Assembly: GCA_963775335.1 (NCBI GenBank)
Contig: CAVZIJ010000002.1
Location: 496,001 to 560,000, forward strand
Length of the DNA stretch: 64,000 bases
Direction: 5' to 3'
Origin: CAVQCX01 sp963775335
GTDB taxonomy: Bacteria > Pseudomonadota > Gammaproteobacteria > Chromatiales > Chromatiaceae
Positions 55,405 through 63,046 of this stretch are shown piece after piece. How positions within the stretch are numbered: the stretch's first letter is position 1; each line of letters begins with the position of its first letter. The notes below the pieces were generated by a model. That model had not been told where the DNA came from, did not search any database, and saw only the letters and a list, made by a program, of their open reading frames with translations. Made by a program: the position numbers and the translations under genes.

Positions 55405-55485
55405 CCGCGCAGCCCGACATGCGGCGGGGCGATGCGCAGGTCGTGCGATGTGTAAGCCGGTGTGATGCGTCGGTCAGATTCGTCG

Positions 55486-55514
55486 GTCAGGTTGCCGCGC
55501 AGCGGCTACCTGAC
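55486..55514. repeat. 29-bp palindromic repeat, copy 3
   Basis: GTCAGGTTGCCGC / GCGGCTACCTGAC arms; one mismatch pair (T-T). Family described at copy 1. Confidence 0.8.
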
Positions 55515-55711
55515 AATCCAGGGGCAGGGCTTGGAGCCCACCCGCTTGCGCAGTGCCAACAGGGAAGTATTCCCCGCAGTTGAAGCAGCAATCCCTGTGC
55601 CACCGAGGCCCGGCGCCGCGAACGCCGGATTTTTCACCTTGGGCTCCGGGTGCCTATCGAGTGGTCGACACGCGTTCCAGGTTCGCGAGCACGGGCCACC
55701 TGAACACCCGC

Positions 55712-55740
55712 GTCAGGCAGGCGCTTCGCGCCAACCTGAC
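55712..55740. repeat. 29-bp palindromic repeat, copy 4
   Basis: GTCAGGCAGGCGC / GCGCCAACCTGAC; inner bases differ from other copies but keep pairing. Confidence 0.8.
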
Positions 55741-55774
55741 GAATAGCATTGCAGGGCGATGCGGGCTCCGCCCC

Positions 55775-56149
55775 TCAGGACACCATCGGCAGCAGCCGCG
55801 GCTCGGCCTTGACGTCGTTGCCGCGGCCCCAGACGGTGACCGCCTCGATGAACCAGCTGGGCTTGCTCGGATGGGTGCGGATCACGTCCTGCTCGACGAA
55901 GAAGCTGCCATCGGCATGGAAGACCAGGCTGCCGACGCGCCCGCCGCGCGGGTCCCGCCATTCGCCGACCAGACTGTGCTCGCCAGAGACGGGGTCGCGC
56001 TCGAGACGGAAGCTCGCCTGCTCCGGTCCTTGGATCTGCAGCTCCTCGGCGGCAAAGCCCAGGCGGCACACCTGGTCCTGCAGGGCGCGACAGACCGCGG
56101 ACACCAGGGGCGAGAGGTCCTGCAGTCGGGATGTAAGCTCGTCGGACAC
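55775..56149 (-). CDS. Nif-cluster conserved hypothetical protein
   Basis: 124 aa from GTG 56149 (only reasonable start after the upstream small gene; 2-bp gap region). Mixed alpha/beta with LQIQGPEQASFRLERD, LVFHADGSFFVEQDV and WFIEAVTVWGRG then EPRLLPM. Function unknown; its place behind the ferredoxin genes suggests a nif-linked role. Confidence 0.75.
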   Translation of the reverse strand: MSDELTSRLQDLSPLVSAVCRALQDQVCRLGFAAEELQIQGPEQASFRLERDPVSGEHSLVGEWRDPRGGRVGSLVFHADGSFFVEQDVIRTHPSKPSWFIEAVTVWGRGNDVKAEPRLLPMVS

Positions 56150-56151
56150 GG

Positions 56152-56337
56152 TTATCCCTCCACGGCGTCGAGCAGCGAGCCGATCACGGAGCTGCCCACC
56201 AGGTCTTCCGGATCCAGGCGCCCCAGCGCCTGGAGGATTCCCCGGGCCTGCTCCGTGTCGCCGCGGCGCAGGCGGATGAATCCCAGGGCCTGGGCGAAAC
56301 GCACTCTCTCTTCGATCAGCAGCATCGCGGCGTTCAT
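56152..56337 (-). CDS. Small nif-cluster protein, TPR-like
   Basis: 61 aa from ATG 56337 with GAGGAGG upstream. Two helices with a TPR flavour (FAQALGFIRLRRGDTEQARGIL, ALGRLDPEDLV). Stop is 2 bp before the next start. No known function. Confidence 0.65.
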   Translation of the reverse strand: MNAAMLLIEERVRFAQALGFIRLRRGDTEQARGILQALGRLDPEDLVGSSVIGSLLDAVEG

Positions 56338-56397
56338 GGGTGCCTCCTCGCGGGTCTCTGCTCCCAATGGACCATCGGTCCCGATCAGGGGCGGGCC

Positions 56398-56724
56398 TCA
56401 GCCCCAGAGCTCGGCGGGCACGAGCTTGTTCTTCAAGGGGCGCCCGTTCAGGAGGTGCTCGTCGACGACCGCGGCCACGTCCGTCTTCTTGAGGCCGCCG
56501 TACATCACGCCCTCCGGATACACCAGGACCGTGGGGCCCTCGCTGCAGGGGCCCATGCAGCCGGTGGCCGTCACCTGAACCTTGCCGAACAGCTGGCGCT
56601 GTTCCAGCTGCCAGAGGAGCTCCTCGTAGACCTCGGCGCAGCCGTGCTGAGAGCAGGAGCTGCGCGGATGACAGAGGGGACGCGACTGGGTGCAGACGAA
56701 CACGTGTTTCTCGGGTTTGGGCAT
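56398..56724 (-). CDS. Thioredoxin-like [2Fe-2S] ferredoxin (Shethna-type), nif-associated
   Basis: 108 aa from ATG 56724. Cluster ligands in FVCTQSRPLCHPRSSC (first Cys) and later TGCMGPCSEGP, the C-x(n)-C ... C-x3-C layout of thioredoxin-fold 2Fe-2S ferredoxins. Azotobacter makes a related protein (Shethna I) from its nif region. Electron transfer or protective role. Confidence 0.88.
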   Translation of the reverse strand: MPKPEKHVFVCTQSRPLCHPRSSCSQHGCAEVYEELLWQLEQRQLFGKVQVTATGCMGPCSEGPTVLVYPEGVMYGGLKKTDVAAVVDEHLLNGRPLKNKLVPAELWG

Positions 56725-56754
56725 GGCCGCTCTCCGCTCCGATTGCTGTTGCAC

Positions 56755-57084
56755 TCAAGCCGCCGCCGGAGCCGGCTCGTGGCCGAGACACTTCTTGGGA
56801 CAGACCTTGCTGCAGGCCTGGCAACCGATGCAGTCGAGCAGGTTCTTCAGGCTCATCACCATGCTGGTGTCGTCCGAGAACCCGTCCTCATCATCGTCGT
56901 CCCAGTCTTCCTCCAGCGCTTCCAGCCCCTCAACGTCATCGCGGTCCACCAGCTCGAACACCTCCCGGGGGCAGACCTTGTAGCAGCGCCCGCAACCGAT
57001 GCACTTGTGCTGGTCGAGGGCGTTGACGAACGCCGGCGTCCAGGCAACGCCTCCACGGGTCAATCCGACGATTATCTCGGGCAT
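56755..57084 (-). CDS. fdxB: Nif-specific ferredoxin III (FdxB)
   Basis: 109 aa two-[4Fe-4S] ferredoxin. First set CIGCGRCYKVCP (about residues 28-39), an acidic linker (LEEDWDDDDEDG), second set CIGCQACSKVCPKKC. N-terminal PEIIVGLTRGGVAWTPAFV is typical of FdxB. Conserved behind nifX in many diazotrophs. Confidence 0.93.
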   Translation of the reverse strand: MPEIIVGLTRGGVAWTPAFVNALDQHKCIGCGRCYKVCPREVFELVDRDDVEGLEALEEDWDDDDEDGFSDDTSMVMSLKNLLDCIGCQACSKVCPKKCLGHEPAPAAA

Positions 57085-57097
57085 GGTTGTTGCCTCC

Positions 57098-57313
57098 TCA
57101 GGCGGCCTGCGCCTGGGCCTCTCTCAACCGGGCCTCGGCCCGGGCCCAGGCGATGCACGCGTCATAGCAGGCCTGGGAGATGCCCGGCAGCTCCTCGTAG
57201 GCGGCTGGAAGGCGGTCCTCGACCAGGTCGTGCAGCTCGCCAGCGTGCTCGGTGGCGATGCGCTTGGCCTTCTTGACCGCCTTTTCGAGGAGTTTGAGGT
57301 CGTCTTCGCTCAT
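57098..57313 (-). CDS. DUF683 (CCE_0567-type) nif-associated protein
   Basis: 71 aa helical hairpin: LLEKAVKKAKRIATEHAGELHDLVEDRLP then Y.ELPGISQACYDACIAW (read in parts). DUF683 genes lie between the nifX-associated gene and fdxB in most nif clusters; the solved member is a metal-binding helical hairpin of unclear role. Confidence 0.9.
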   Translation of the reverse strand: MSEDDLKLLEKAVKKAKRIATEHAGELHDLVEDRLPAAYEELPGISQACYDACIAWARAEARLREAQAQAA

Positions 57314-57380
57314 CTGTTGTTACCTCGATCTGATTCTTCCGGCACGATGGATTTTCCCCACCCACGGCTGCCCCGGCCAT

Positions 57381-57404
57381 CGCGAGCGGTCGCTCGCTCC
57401 TACA
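57381..57404. repeat. Single REP-like unit at the 3' end of the nifX-associated gene
   Basis: CGCGAGCGGTCGCTCGCTCC followed by TACA; overlaps the stop codon at 57400-57402. Resembles the left unit of the paired elements at 13299 and 19238 but stands alone. Confidence 0.5.
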
Positions 57405-57873
57405 GGCCCGCGACGTTCGGATGCTGGCCGATGATCTCCAACGCCACCGACAGCAGATTGTCGGCCTCGTCCTTGAACTTAGAGAGGCTGGGGAAGCCGA
57501 AGCGGTGCACGTCGCGCAGGGTGCGGTCCATCACCACCAGATTGCCGACGGTGATGACGGCGCGCCCGAACCCCTCGTGGGTCAGGTTGATCATGGGCAC
57601 CGCCATCAGTCCGCACTCGGCTTCGATCATCGCGGCCAGGGCGTTGTAGAAGGCCTTCACCCGGGACATGGTGATCTCGTCCGGATCGCCCACCACCGGG
57701 ATGTCGCGCTTCTGCTCCTTGGTCAGCACGAAGGGGGCCAGGATGCGGGATACGGGCCAGTTGTCGCAGGTGCCGTAGGTATCTACGGCACGCATCTGGC
57801 GCACCATCTCCTTGACAAAGGCCGATCCGAGGATCGGGTCCTCGCTCGAAATGGCAAGGGCGGCTTCACTCAT
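57400..57873 (-). CDS. NifX-associated nitrogen fixation protein (DUF269)
   Basis: 157 aa from ATG 57873. AFVKEMVRQMRAVDTYGTCDNW, ILAPFVLTKEQKRDIPVVGDPD and MINLTHEGFGRAVITVG (read in parts) are family hallmarks. Found next to nifX in nearly all nif clusters. Start overlaps the RseC-like stop by 8 bp. Confidence 0.93.
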   Translation of the reverse strand: MSEAALAISSEDPILGSAFVKEMVRQMRAVDTYGTCDNWPVSRILAPFVLTKEQKRDIPVVGDPDEITMSRVKAFYNALAAMIEAECGLMAVPMINLTHEGFGRAVITVGNLVVMDRTLRDVHRFGFPSLSKFKDEADNLLSVALEIIGQHPNVAGL

Positions 57874-58351
57874 GGGGGTCTCCTCTGTCTGTGTCGAGCT
57901 CGGCAATCGAAATGAACGGTGATGCCCGGCGCAGGACGCCGGGACGGTAACGGGCGCGCGCGCCGCGGGTCAGCTTACGGGTCAGCGAGAAGCCGGCGCC
58001 GAGGCCGGCGAGACCGGCCACGGCCTGGGCGCCCTCTGCGCAGCCGGCGCTGGAAGCCAGCGCCACGGCGACAAGCATGGCGAGCAGCGGAAGCAGGTAG
58101 GCCAGCAGCGAGGCGCGGATCAGAACGGCGTCCGGGATACCGATCACCACCTGCTCGCCAGACCGTGCACACAGACGGTTCTCGACTTCGATCAGGGCTA
58201 CCACCGGCCCCAACCCGAACAGATCCCCGAAAGTCGCGGAACCGCAACCGGCGCGGGCGCTGCAATGGCCGCAGGCACTGCCGCGGGGCCTTGGCAGGAC
58301 CCACGCCAGGCCGCCCTCGGCGCGCATCACGGTCGCGGTCTCTTCGATCAT
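57866..58351 (-). CDS. RseC/MucC-family membrane protein within nif operon
   Basis: 161 aa from ATG 58351. N-terminal cytoplasmic domain with four Cys (GSACGHCSARAGCGSATFG), as in RseC, then two membrane helices (LLAYLLPLLAMLVAVALASSA and AVAGLAGLGAGFSL; in parts). RseC acts with Rnf/Rsx electron-transport proteins to keep SoxR reduced. Placement between nifX and the nifX-associated gene suggests a link to Rnf-driven electron supply to nitrogenase. Confidence 0.85.
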   Translation of the reverse strand: MIEETATVMRAEGGLAWVLPRPRGSACGHCSARAGCGSATFGDLFGLGPVVALIEVENRLCARSGEQVVIGIPDAVLIRASLLAYLLPLLAMLVAVALASSAGCAEGAQAVAGLAGLGAGFSLTRKLTRGARARYRPGVLRRASPFISIAELDTDRGDPHE

Positions 58352-58355
58352 CGCC

Positions 58356-58841
58356 CTACTCCTCCCAGCCCGCCTGCTCCATGTCGGCGAAGCGCTCCGC
58401 CGATCGCGGCTTCTGCTGCTCGATGGCCCGGGCGAGCCAGGCACTGGGGCCCGCCCGCAGCTCGTGGCGCAGCCCCTCGACCAGATCCGCCACCGAGGCG
58501 CCGGCGCTCACCTTGACGCGCTGGATGCCCTTAGCCTTGAGCTGGGCGATGGCCGAAGCGCCTATGGCGTTGGCGTAGACCGCTATGCACCCCTCCAGGG
58601 CGTCGATCTTGCCCGCGAGCTTGTCTTCGTTACCGTCCATCGACGGCTTGCCGAACTGCACCACTTCGGTGAGGATCGCCCGATCCATGTCGACGGCATA
58701 CACCGCGAAGCACTCGGCCGCGCCGAAGTGCTGGTCCACCTCTTTCATGTCGGTGGTCGCGAAGGCGACCTTGACCCGCGTGTCCATGAGCTCGCCCTCA
58801 GTCCCGCCGTCCAGAATCCGCAGGTGCCGCTGCGTGCTCAT
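58356..58841 (-). CDS. nifX: NifX FeMo-co precursor carrier
   Basis: 161 aa from ATG 58841, overlapping the nifN 3' end by 44 bp. Dinitrogenase cofactor-binding fold: KVAFATTDMKEVDQHFGAAECF, then EDKLAGKIDALEGCIAVYANAIG (in parts). Shuttles NifB-co/VK cluster between NifB and NifEN. Intact. Confidence 0.93.
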   Translation of the reverse strand: MSTQRHLRILDGGTEGELMDTRVKVAFATTDMKEVDQHFGAAECFAVYAVDMDRAILTEVVQFGKPSMDGNEDKLAGKIDALEGCIAVYANAIGASAIAQLKAKGIQRVKVSAGASVADLVEGLRHELRAGPSAWLARAIEQQKPRSAERFADMEQAGWEE

Positions 58842-60222
58842 GCACTGCCTCCTCGCCGTATTTGGGCTTCTGCCCGTAGATCGAACGGTAGGGGTGGATC
58901 TCTCCCCGCTCCAACCCGAGCAGCATGTTAGCCAGCTCGAACAGCGTCCGGCGGGTGCCGCGGTATCCGATCCAGGTGCGCTGGTAGCCCCCCAGCAGGT
59001 CGTATTGGGGAAAACCCGCCCGCAGCAGCGGGACGCCGAGCCGAGCGGCGGTCTCCGCCGCATGGGAATTGCCGATCAGGACCTCGGCCCCCTGCTCGCG
59101 AGCGGCGATCTCGAGGTCCTCCAGGTCCCCGATCTTCACCTGCTCGCAGGCGATCCGCGCGAGCACCGGCGCGTTGGCCGGGGCCACCGCAGCGACCGTC
59201 GAGCCGCCCATGCCGGCGATCAGAGCGCCGAAGGCGTTCAGCAGATCGGCGTCGCCGGCCACGGCGAAACGGGCCATGCCGAGCATGAAATGGGTGTCCA
59301 GCATGGCGTCCTGGAGCTGGGCCCGCTGGCGCTCGACGCGCTCGGGTACCGGCTCCCCGGAGATCTGGTGCAGACCGTTGATCAGCTCGTCGACGGCCTC
59401 GAGGCCCATGAGGTGATCGAATCGGTAGTCCGGGACACCGGTGCGCTCGTGCAGGGCCTCCGCAGCGCCGTTCATCGAGGCGCCGATCACCAGGGTCGCC
59501 GTTGCATCGCCTAGGGTCGCCAGCTCGGACACCGGCGTGCCGCCGATGGTCAGCGGGCTGAAGTCAGTGTCGGTGACGTGCCCGTCCAGGGAGTCGGACA
59601 GGTCCGGGATCACCACCGGGCGCAGCCGGAAAAGCTCGATCAGCTCCTTGAGCTCCTCGATGTCGCCGGGGGTCAGGAAGGAGCCGACCAGGACGTTGAC
59701 CCGCCGCTGACGCCGCCCGGGGCGGGTGCCCGCGTCCTCGGCCCGGGGCACCAGGGTCTCGATCGCCGCCTTGGTGGCCGCGGCGAACCCGCTCTCCAGG
59801 CAGCCGGTGAAAGCCGGCGCCGACACAGCGACCACCGGGATCTCGTCGAGCTCGGGATACTTCTTGCGGAACTGCCCGACCGCCATGCGAACGTCGGAGC
59901 CCTGAGTCTCGGCCAGCCCCGTAGTGGGCACACCGACCAGCGACGGGCGGTTCTTGCTGCAGATCGCCTTGAGGCCTTCGACCAGGTTCTCCTCCGAGCC
60001 CATGACCGCGCTCACCTGGTCCATCGCGGTGGTCTGAAGCGGGATGGGCTCGCGGAAGTGGCGCACGAAGAACACCTTGCCGAAGGCGGTGCAACCCTGG
60101 GAACCGTGCATCATCGGGATGGCACGGTGGAATCCGAGGAACGCCAGAGACGCCCCGACCGTCTGGCTCGCCTTCAGGGGGCTCACCGAGAGCGCCTTGC
60201 TGCGCTTTAGGACCTCAGCCAT
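58798..60222 (-). CDS. nifN: FeMo-co scaffold subunit NifN
   Basis: 474 aa, full length. N-terminal KALSVSPLKASQTVGASLAFLG, MHGSQGCTAFGKVFFVRHF with the cluster Cys (~44), and later GVPTTGLAETQG, GSFLTPGDIEELKELIE. Normally forms NifE2N2 that builds FeMo-co. Its partner gene nifE directly upstream is reduced to a short remnant, so this NifN has no partner from this locus. Confidence 0.95.
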   Translation of the reverse strand: MAEVLKRSKALSVSPLKASQTVGASLAFLGFHRAIPMMHGSQGCTAFGKVFFVRHFREPIPLQTTAMDQVSAVMGSEENLVEGLKAICSKNRPSLVGVPTTGLAETQGSDVRMAVGQFRKKYPELDEIPVVAVSAPAFTGCLESGFAAATKAAIETLVPRAEDAGTRPGRRQRRVNVLVGSFLTPGDIEELKELIELFRLRPVVIPDLSDSLDGHVTDTDFSPLTIGGTPVSELATLGDATATLVIGASMNGAAEALHERTGVPDYRFDHLMGLEAVDELINGLHQISGEPVPERVERQRAQLQDAMLDTHFMLGMARFAVAGDADLLNAFGALIAGMGGSTVAAVAPANAPVLARIACEQVKIGDLEDLEIAAREQGAEVLIGNSHAAETAARLGVPLLRAGFPQYDLLGGYQRTWIGYRGTRRTLFELANMLLGLERGEIHPYRSIYGQKPKYGEEAVHEHAAAPADSGRRD

Positions 60223-60532
60223 GGGCGGGCTCCAGCATCTGCGCAGGCGTTGCGGCCGAGTCCCCCTCTCCCTCAGGGAGACGGCCGGGGTGAGGGGATC
60301 TATCGCTGATGCTCTTGGCGTTCACCGCCCAGGGAGCAGGCGTACGCACCGCCGCCCACACCGGGCTCCCGACGGCCAGCGTGAGCTGGCGCGCCAGCGC
60401 GATCTGGGCCCCGTCGAACGCGCAGCCCCCCGCCGTGGAGCCTGGCTTGGGCCGAGCGCAGCCGGACTTGGACTTGTTGTTGTGGGAGCAGGCCGGCTCG
60501 TCGGGCAGCGCTGCGATGTCTTTCTGCTTCAT
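60215..60532 (-). pseudogene. nifE: NifE remnant: N- and C-termini joined in frame
   Basis: 105 codons from ATG 60532. Residues 1-46 are the NifE start (DIAALPDEPACSHNN, KSGCARPKPGSTAGGCAFDG, AQIAL). At codon ~47 (near 60394) it jumps to RQLTLAVGSPVWAAVRTPAPW, which looks like the NifE C-terminal tail, and ends MLEPAHG overlapping nifN. About 350-380 residues including all core cluster ligands are gone. A CCCTCACCCC-type repeat (60262-60300) sits in the tail. Normal NifE is ~450-480 aa. Cannot form a NifEN scaffold. Confidence 0.88.
60262..60300. repeat. CCCTCACCCC-type repeat, copy 3, inside nifE remnant
   Basis: CCCCTCTCCCTCAGGGAGAC then GGCCGGGGTGAGGGGATC; same family as the two copies in the ybhS-ybhR gap. 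Its presence in coding sequence suggests insertion after the gene lost function or in a tolerant tail. Confidence 0.6.
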
Positions 60533-60570
60533 AGCGTTGGCGCACGCAAGAATGGCTGTTGAAGGGGGAA

Positions 60571-60649
60571 GTGCAACCGGCGTGCCAAACGACAACCGAA
60601 GGATTTTGAAAGGATTTTGTCCCCGCCAGGCTTGTCGGCAACCCGACAA
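60571..60649 (-). promoter_or_regulatory. Sigma54 promoter with NifA site for nifE-nifN operon
   Basis: Minus strand TGGCAC-N5-TTGCA (60587-60572) followed by C, a perfect -24/-12 element 40 bp before the nifE ATG; TGT-N10-ACA at 60634-60649 upstream. Confidence 0.9.
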
Positions 60650-60712
60650 GACCGTTTTCGGCCTGGGACGATTTGCGACAACAAGAGCGCCAAGTAGGGG
60701 CTGTGCGGCAAC

Positions 60713-61456
60713 CTACTCCGTCCCGTAGCCGTAGTGCGTAATGACAGCGCGGGCGTCGGGGCCTTTGAGGAAAGCGAGAAATGCACGTGCCGCGTCGCTA
60801 TGCTCGCCCTTGCGGAGCAGCACGGCCTGCTGGTCGATCGGTGCGTAGTACGTCTGGGGAACCTCCCAAGAGCTGCCGGTGTCGCCCTTCCAGGCCTTGA
60901 GCTGCGATAGGGCTACGAACGCCACCTCGGCATTGCCGGTGGCGGCAAACTGGAAGGTCTGGGAGATGGACTCACCCCGCACCAGCCGGCCTTGCACACC
61001 CTGCCATACGCCGAGGTGCTCCAGCACCTGCTCGGCGGCAAGCCCGTAGGGTGCGGTCCCCGGGTTGGCGATGGCCAGACGCCCGAGTGCGCCGGACTTC
61101 AGGTAGGCCTCGCCGTCGGCAAACAGGCGGGGTTTGGCGCTCCAGAGCATGAGCCTGCCACGGGCGTAGGTGAAACGGGTGCCGGGGACGGCGAGCCCTT
61201 GCTCCTCCGCCTTCTTCGGCGTCTTGGCATCCGCCGAGAGAAAGACCTGGAACGGCGCGCCGTTTGCGATCTGCGAATACAGCTTTCCGGTGGACCCGAA
61301 GCTCGCCTTCACCTTATCACCGGTGGCCTTTTCGAACAGCGGGATGAGGTCGCGCGTCGTATCGCTGAAGTTGGCGGCCGCGCCGAGTGAAACCTCACCC
61401 GCATGCGCCGTCCCGAGCAGTCCGAGCATCAGCCCGACGGTTTGCATCACCTTCAT
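60713..61456 (-). CDS. modA: Molybdate-binding periplasmic protein ModA
   Basis: 247 aa from ATG 61456; signal peptide MKVMQTVGLMLGLLGTAHA. Mature part GEVSLGAAANFSDTTRDL, KASFGSTGKLYSQI, FQVFLSADAKTPKKAEEQG and IANPGTAPYGLAAEQVL are ModA signatures with Ser/Thr oxyanion contacts. Captures molybdate for an ABC importer; modB and modC are not in the window. Its location beside nif genes fits molybdenum supply for FeMo-co. Confidence 0.93.
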   Translation of the reverse strand: MKVMQTVGLMLGLLGTAHAGEVSLGAAANFSDTTRDLIPLFEKATGDKVKASFGSTGKLYSQIANGAPFQVFLSADAKTPKKAEEQGLAVPGTRFTYARGRLMLWSAKPRLFADGEAYLKSGALGRLAIANPGTAPYGLAAEQVLEHLGVWQGVQGRLVRGESISQTFQFAATGNAEVAFVALSQLKAWKGDTGSSWEVPQTYYAPIDQQAVLLRKGEHSDAARAFLAFLKGPDARAVITHYGYGTE

Positions 61457-61494
61457 GTTGAGGGCCTCGCGAAATTCGGTAACGGGGCGCCTAG

Positions 61495-62253
61495 TCAGAC
61501 CGCATAGGGTCTGCGCCGCCACTCCGCCAGCACCGCCCGATCCCTCTCCGAAAGGTACTCGAAGCCCGCATCCAGATCGGCGACCACGGCCTCTCCCAAG
61601 TCGAAGGGCACCAACCGGGCGCCGACCATGTGGAAATACCAGGCGAAAGGGTATCCCGCTTGGTGATCGAAAGCGTGGATGCGGTTGGCGAGCTCGGGAC
61701 CGCGCGCTCCATCATAGGGCGTTAACGATGGCAGACCGGCGGCGGTGCAGACCGCACGGGCGCTGCGCAGCATGCCGCCGTCGCCGTCCGGCGTCTCCCG
61801 CAGGGCCAGAACCCAGTGGCGGCAGAAACAGCCTGAGACGCCCGCGCAACTCTTGTCCCAGTCGGACACGAAACGCCGCAGCTTGCCGCGGTCCGCTGAC
61901 TCGGGTCGCTCGCGCAGGAACGCTCCGATGTCGGTCATGCGCCGGAACAGATAGCGCGGCTCGCCGATAGGCTCGGGCACCAGGCGCGGGTAGTCCAGAG
62001 GATCGATGAATTCCTCCAGACTGTCGGGCCGCCAGTCCGGGTCGATCAGAAACCGATCGAGGACCTCCTGGAGCTCCTCCACCGGAAGCCGATAGGCAAA
62101 CACCCGCCGCACCACCTCGTCCGCGTCGTCGATCATGGCCAGCAGACGCCGCTGGGGCAGATAGCGCGCAGCGATGGCCCGACGCTCCCAGAAGACATCC
62201 CCGGGGTAATCCTCCGCCAGCCCCGGGTTGACCCGGAAAAAGCGCTCGATCTG
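61495..62253 (-). pseudogene. LRV-repeat protein fragment fused to a second nif-region protein
   Basis: An ATG-started frame begins at 62136 (213 aa), but protein-like sequence continues upstream to about 62253 with no start codon: RQIERFFRVNPGLAEDY, FWERRAIAARYLPQRRLLAM, DDADEVVRRVFAYRLPVEEL. These are leucine-rich-variant (LRV) repeats; the Fe-S N-terminus of LRV proteins is missing. From about residue 30 of the ATG frame it becomes a different protein (FLIDPDWRPDSLEEFIDP, SCAGVSGCFCRHWVLAL, FDHQAGYPFAWYFHMVGARLVPFDLG) that I do not recognise. Probably two genes joined by deletion. Confidence 0.6.
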
Positions 62254-62803
62254 GCGAAGCCGAGCCGATTATCTCAAGCTGCTGCGCGGCTGGCTGTTCG
62301 ATCCGGACGGCCGCGAGGCGGCCGTGCTCAAAGGCTGGGTGGAGTCACGCTTCGGACTGCTGGCGCGCAGCCACAAGGGTCCTTTGGGGGATTACACGGG
62401 GGATCGCTATCGCGCGTATATCAAGGAACGGGCGCTAGGTCTCTACAACACCAACGCGCTGGAGACCCAACCCGACCTGGTCTACTCCTTCTGCCAACAC
62501 GAGTTGGCGAGACGTCTTCCCGGGCGGGCCCACCTGCGGCTCTACCGCGGGGTGAACCGGCTCGATGAGCACGAGATACTCGCCCAACCGCAGCCCGGCA
62601 GCTTCGTTCTCTTGCTCAACAATCTCAGCTCCTTCACAGCGACCCGGGAGCGCGCCGACGAGTTCGGCGACCGGGTGCTGGTCTGCAACGTACCCTTGGT
62701 CAAGCTGCTGTATTTCCCCGGGCTGCTGCCCGGTCTGCTCCAGGGCGAAGACGAGCACCTGGCGATCGGGGGTCTCTACGAGGTCGAGCTCGACCATCCG
62801 TGA
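62228..62803 (+). pseudogene. draT: DraT (dinitrogenase reductase ADP-ribosyltransferase), 5'-truncated
   Basis: DraT ADP-ribosylates NifH to switch nitrogenase off. Visible: ADYLKLLRGWLFDPDGREAAVLKGWVESRFGLL, YNTNALETQPDLVYSFCQHELAR, LRLYRGVNRLDEHEIL (in parts) and LLLNNLSSFTATRERADEFGD, ending LPGLLQGEDEHLAIGGLYEVEL. The first ~90-100 residues of the family are missing; the frame opens with a TTG (62228) and non-homologous MTRKKRSIW. The break at ~62255 coincides with the 5' break of the divergent LRV gene. The catalytic half may still be made, but regulation and NifH binding are doubtful. No draG seen. Confidence 0.82.
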
Positions 62804-62821
62804 GGATCCCTGCAGGGCTTT

Positions 62822-62916
62822 TGTCGCATTTGCTACAAGATGTACCTGTCCGGAGTCCGCCAGATTCTATAGACCCGCGGATTACGGCCCGCTCCAGACA
62901 TGGCCCCATTCTTGCC
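62822..62916 (+). promoter_or_regulatory. Sigma54 promoter with NifA site for the SIR2-like gene
   Basis: TGT-N10-ACA at 62822-62837 and TGGCCC-N5-TTGCC at 62901-62916 (GG and GC ten bases apart) 130 bp before the ATG at 63047. Confidence 0.82.
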
Positions 62917-63046
62917 TTTGTTTCTTCGGTAACGCCCGTCGACCTTGTGAGCCTCCCACGGGGCACCGGGCTTGCGGAGACCCTCGGCAGCGGCCCTTCC
63001 GCTGTCGGACCTTGCCACGTGGGGCAACAGCATGAGGAGAGGACCC

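Larger units (their letters stand above)
55405..55774. other. Intergenic region with two 29-bp palindromes
   Basis: About 370 bp between the convergent NifZ-like gene and the nif hypothetical. No gene supported; holds palindromic repeat copies 3 and 4. Confidence 0.65.
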
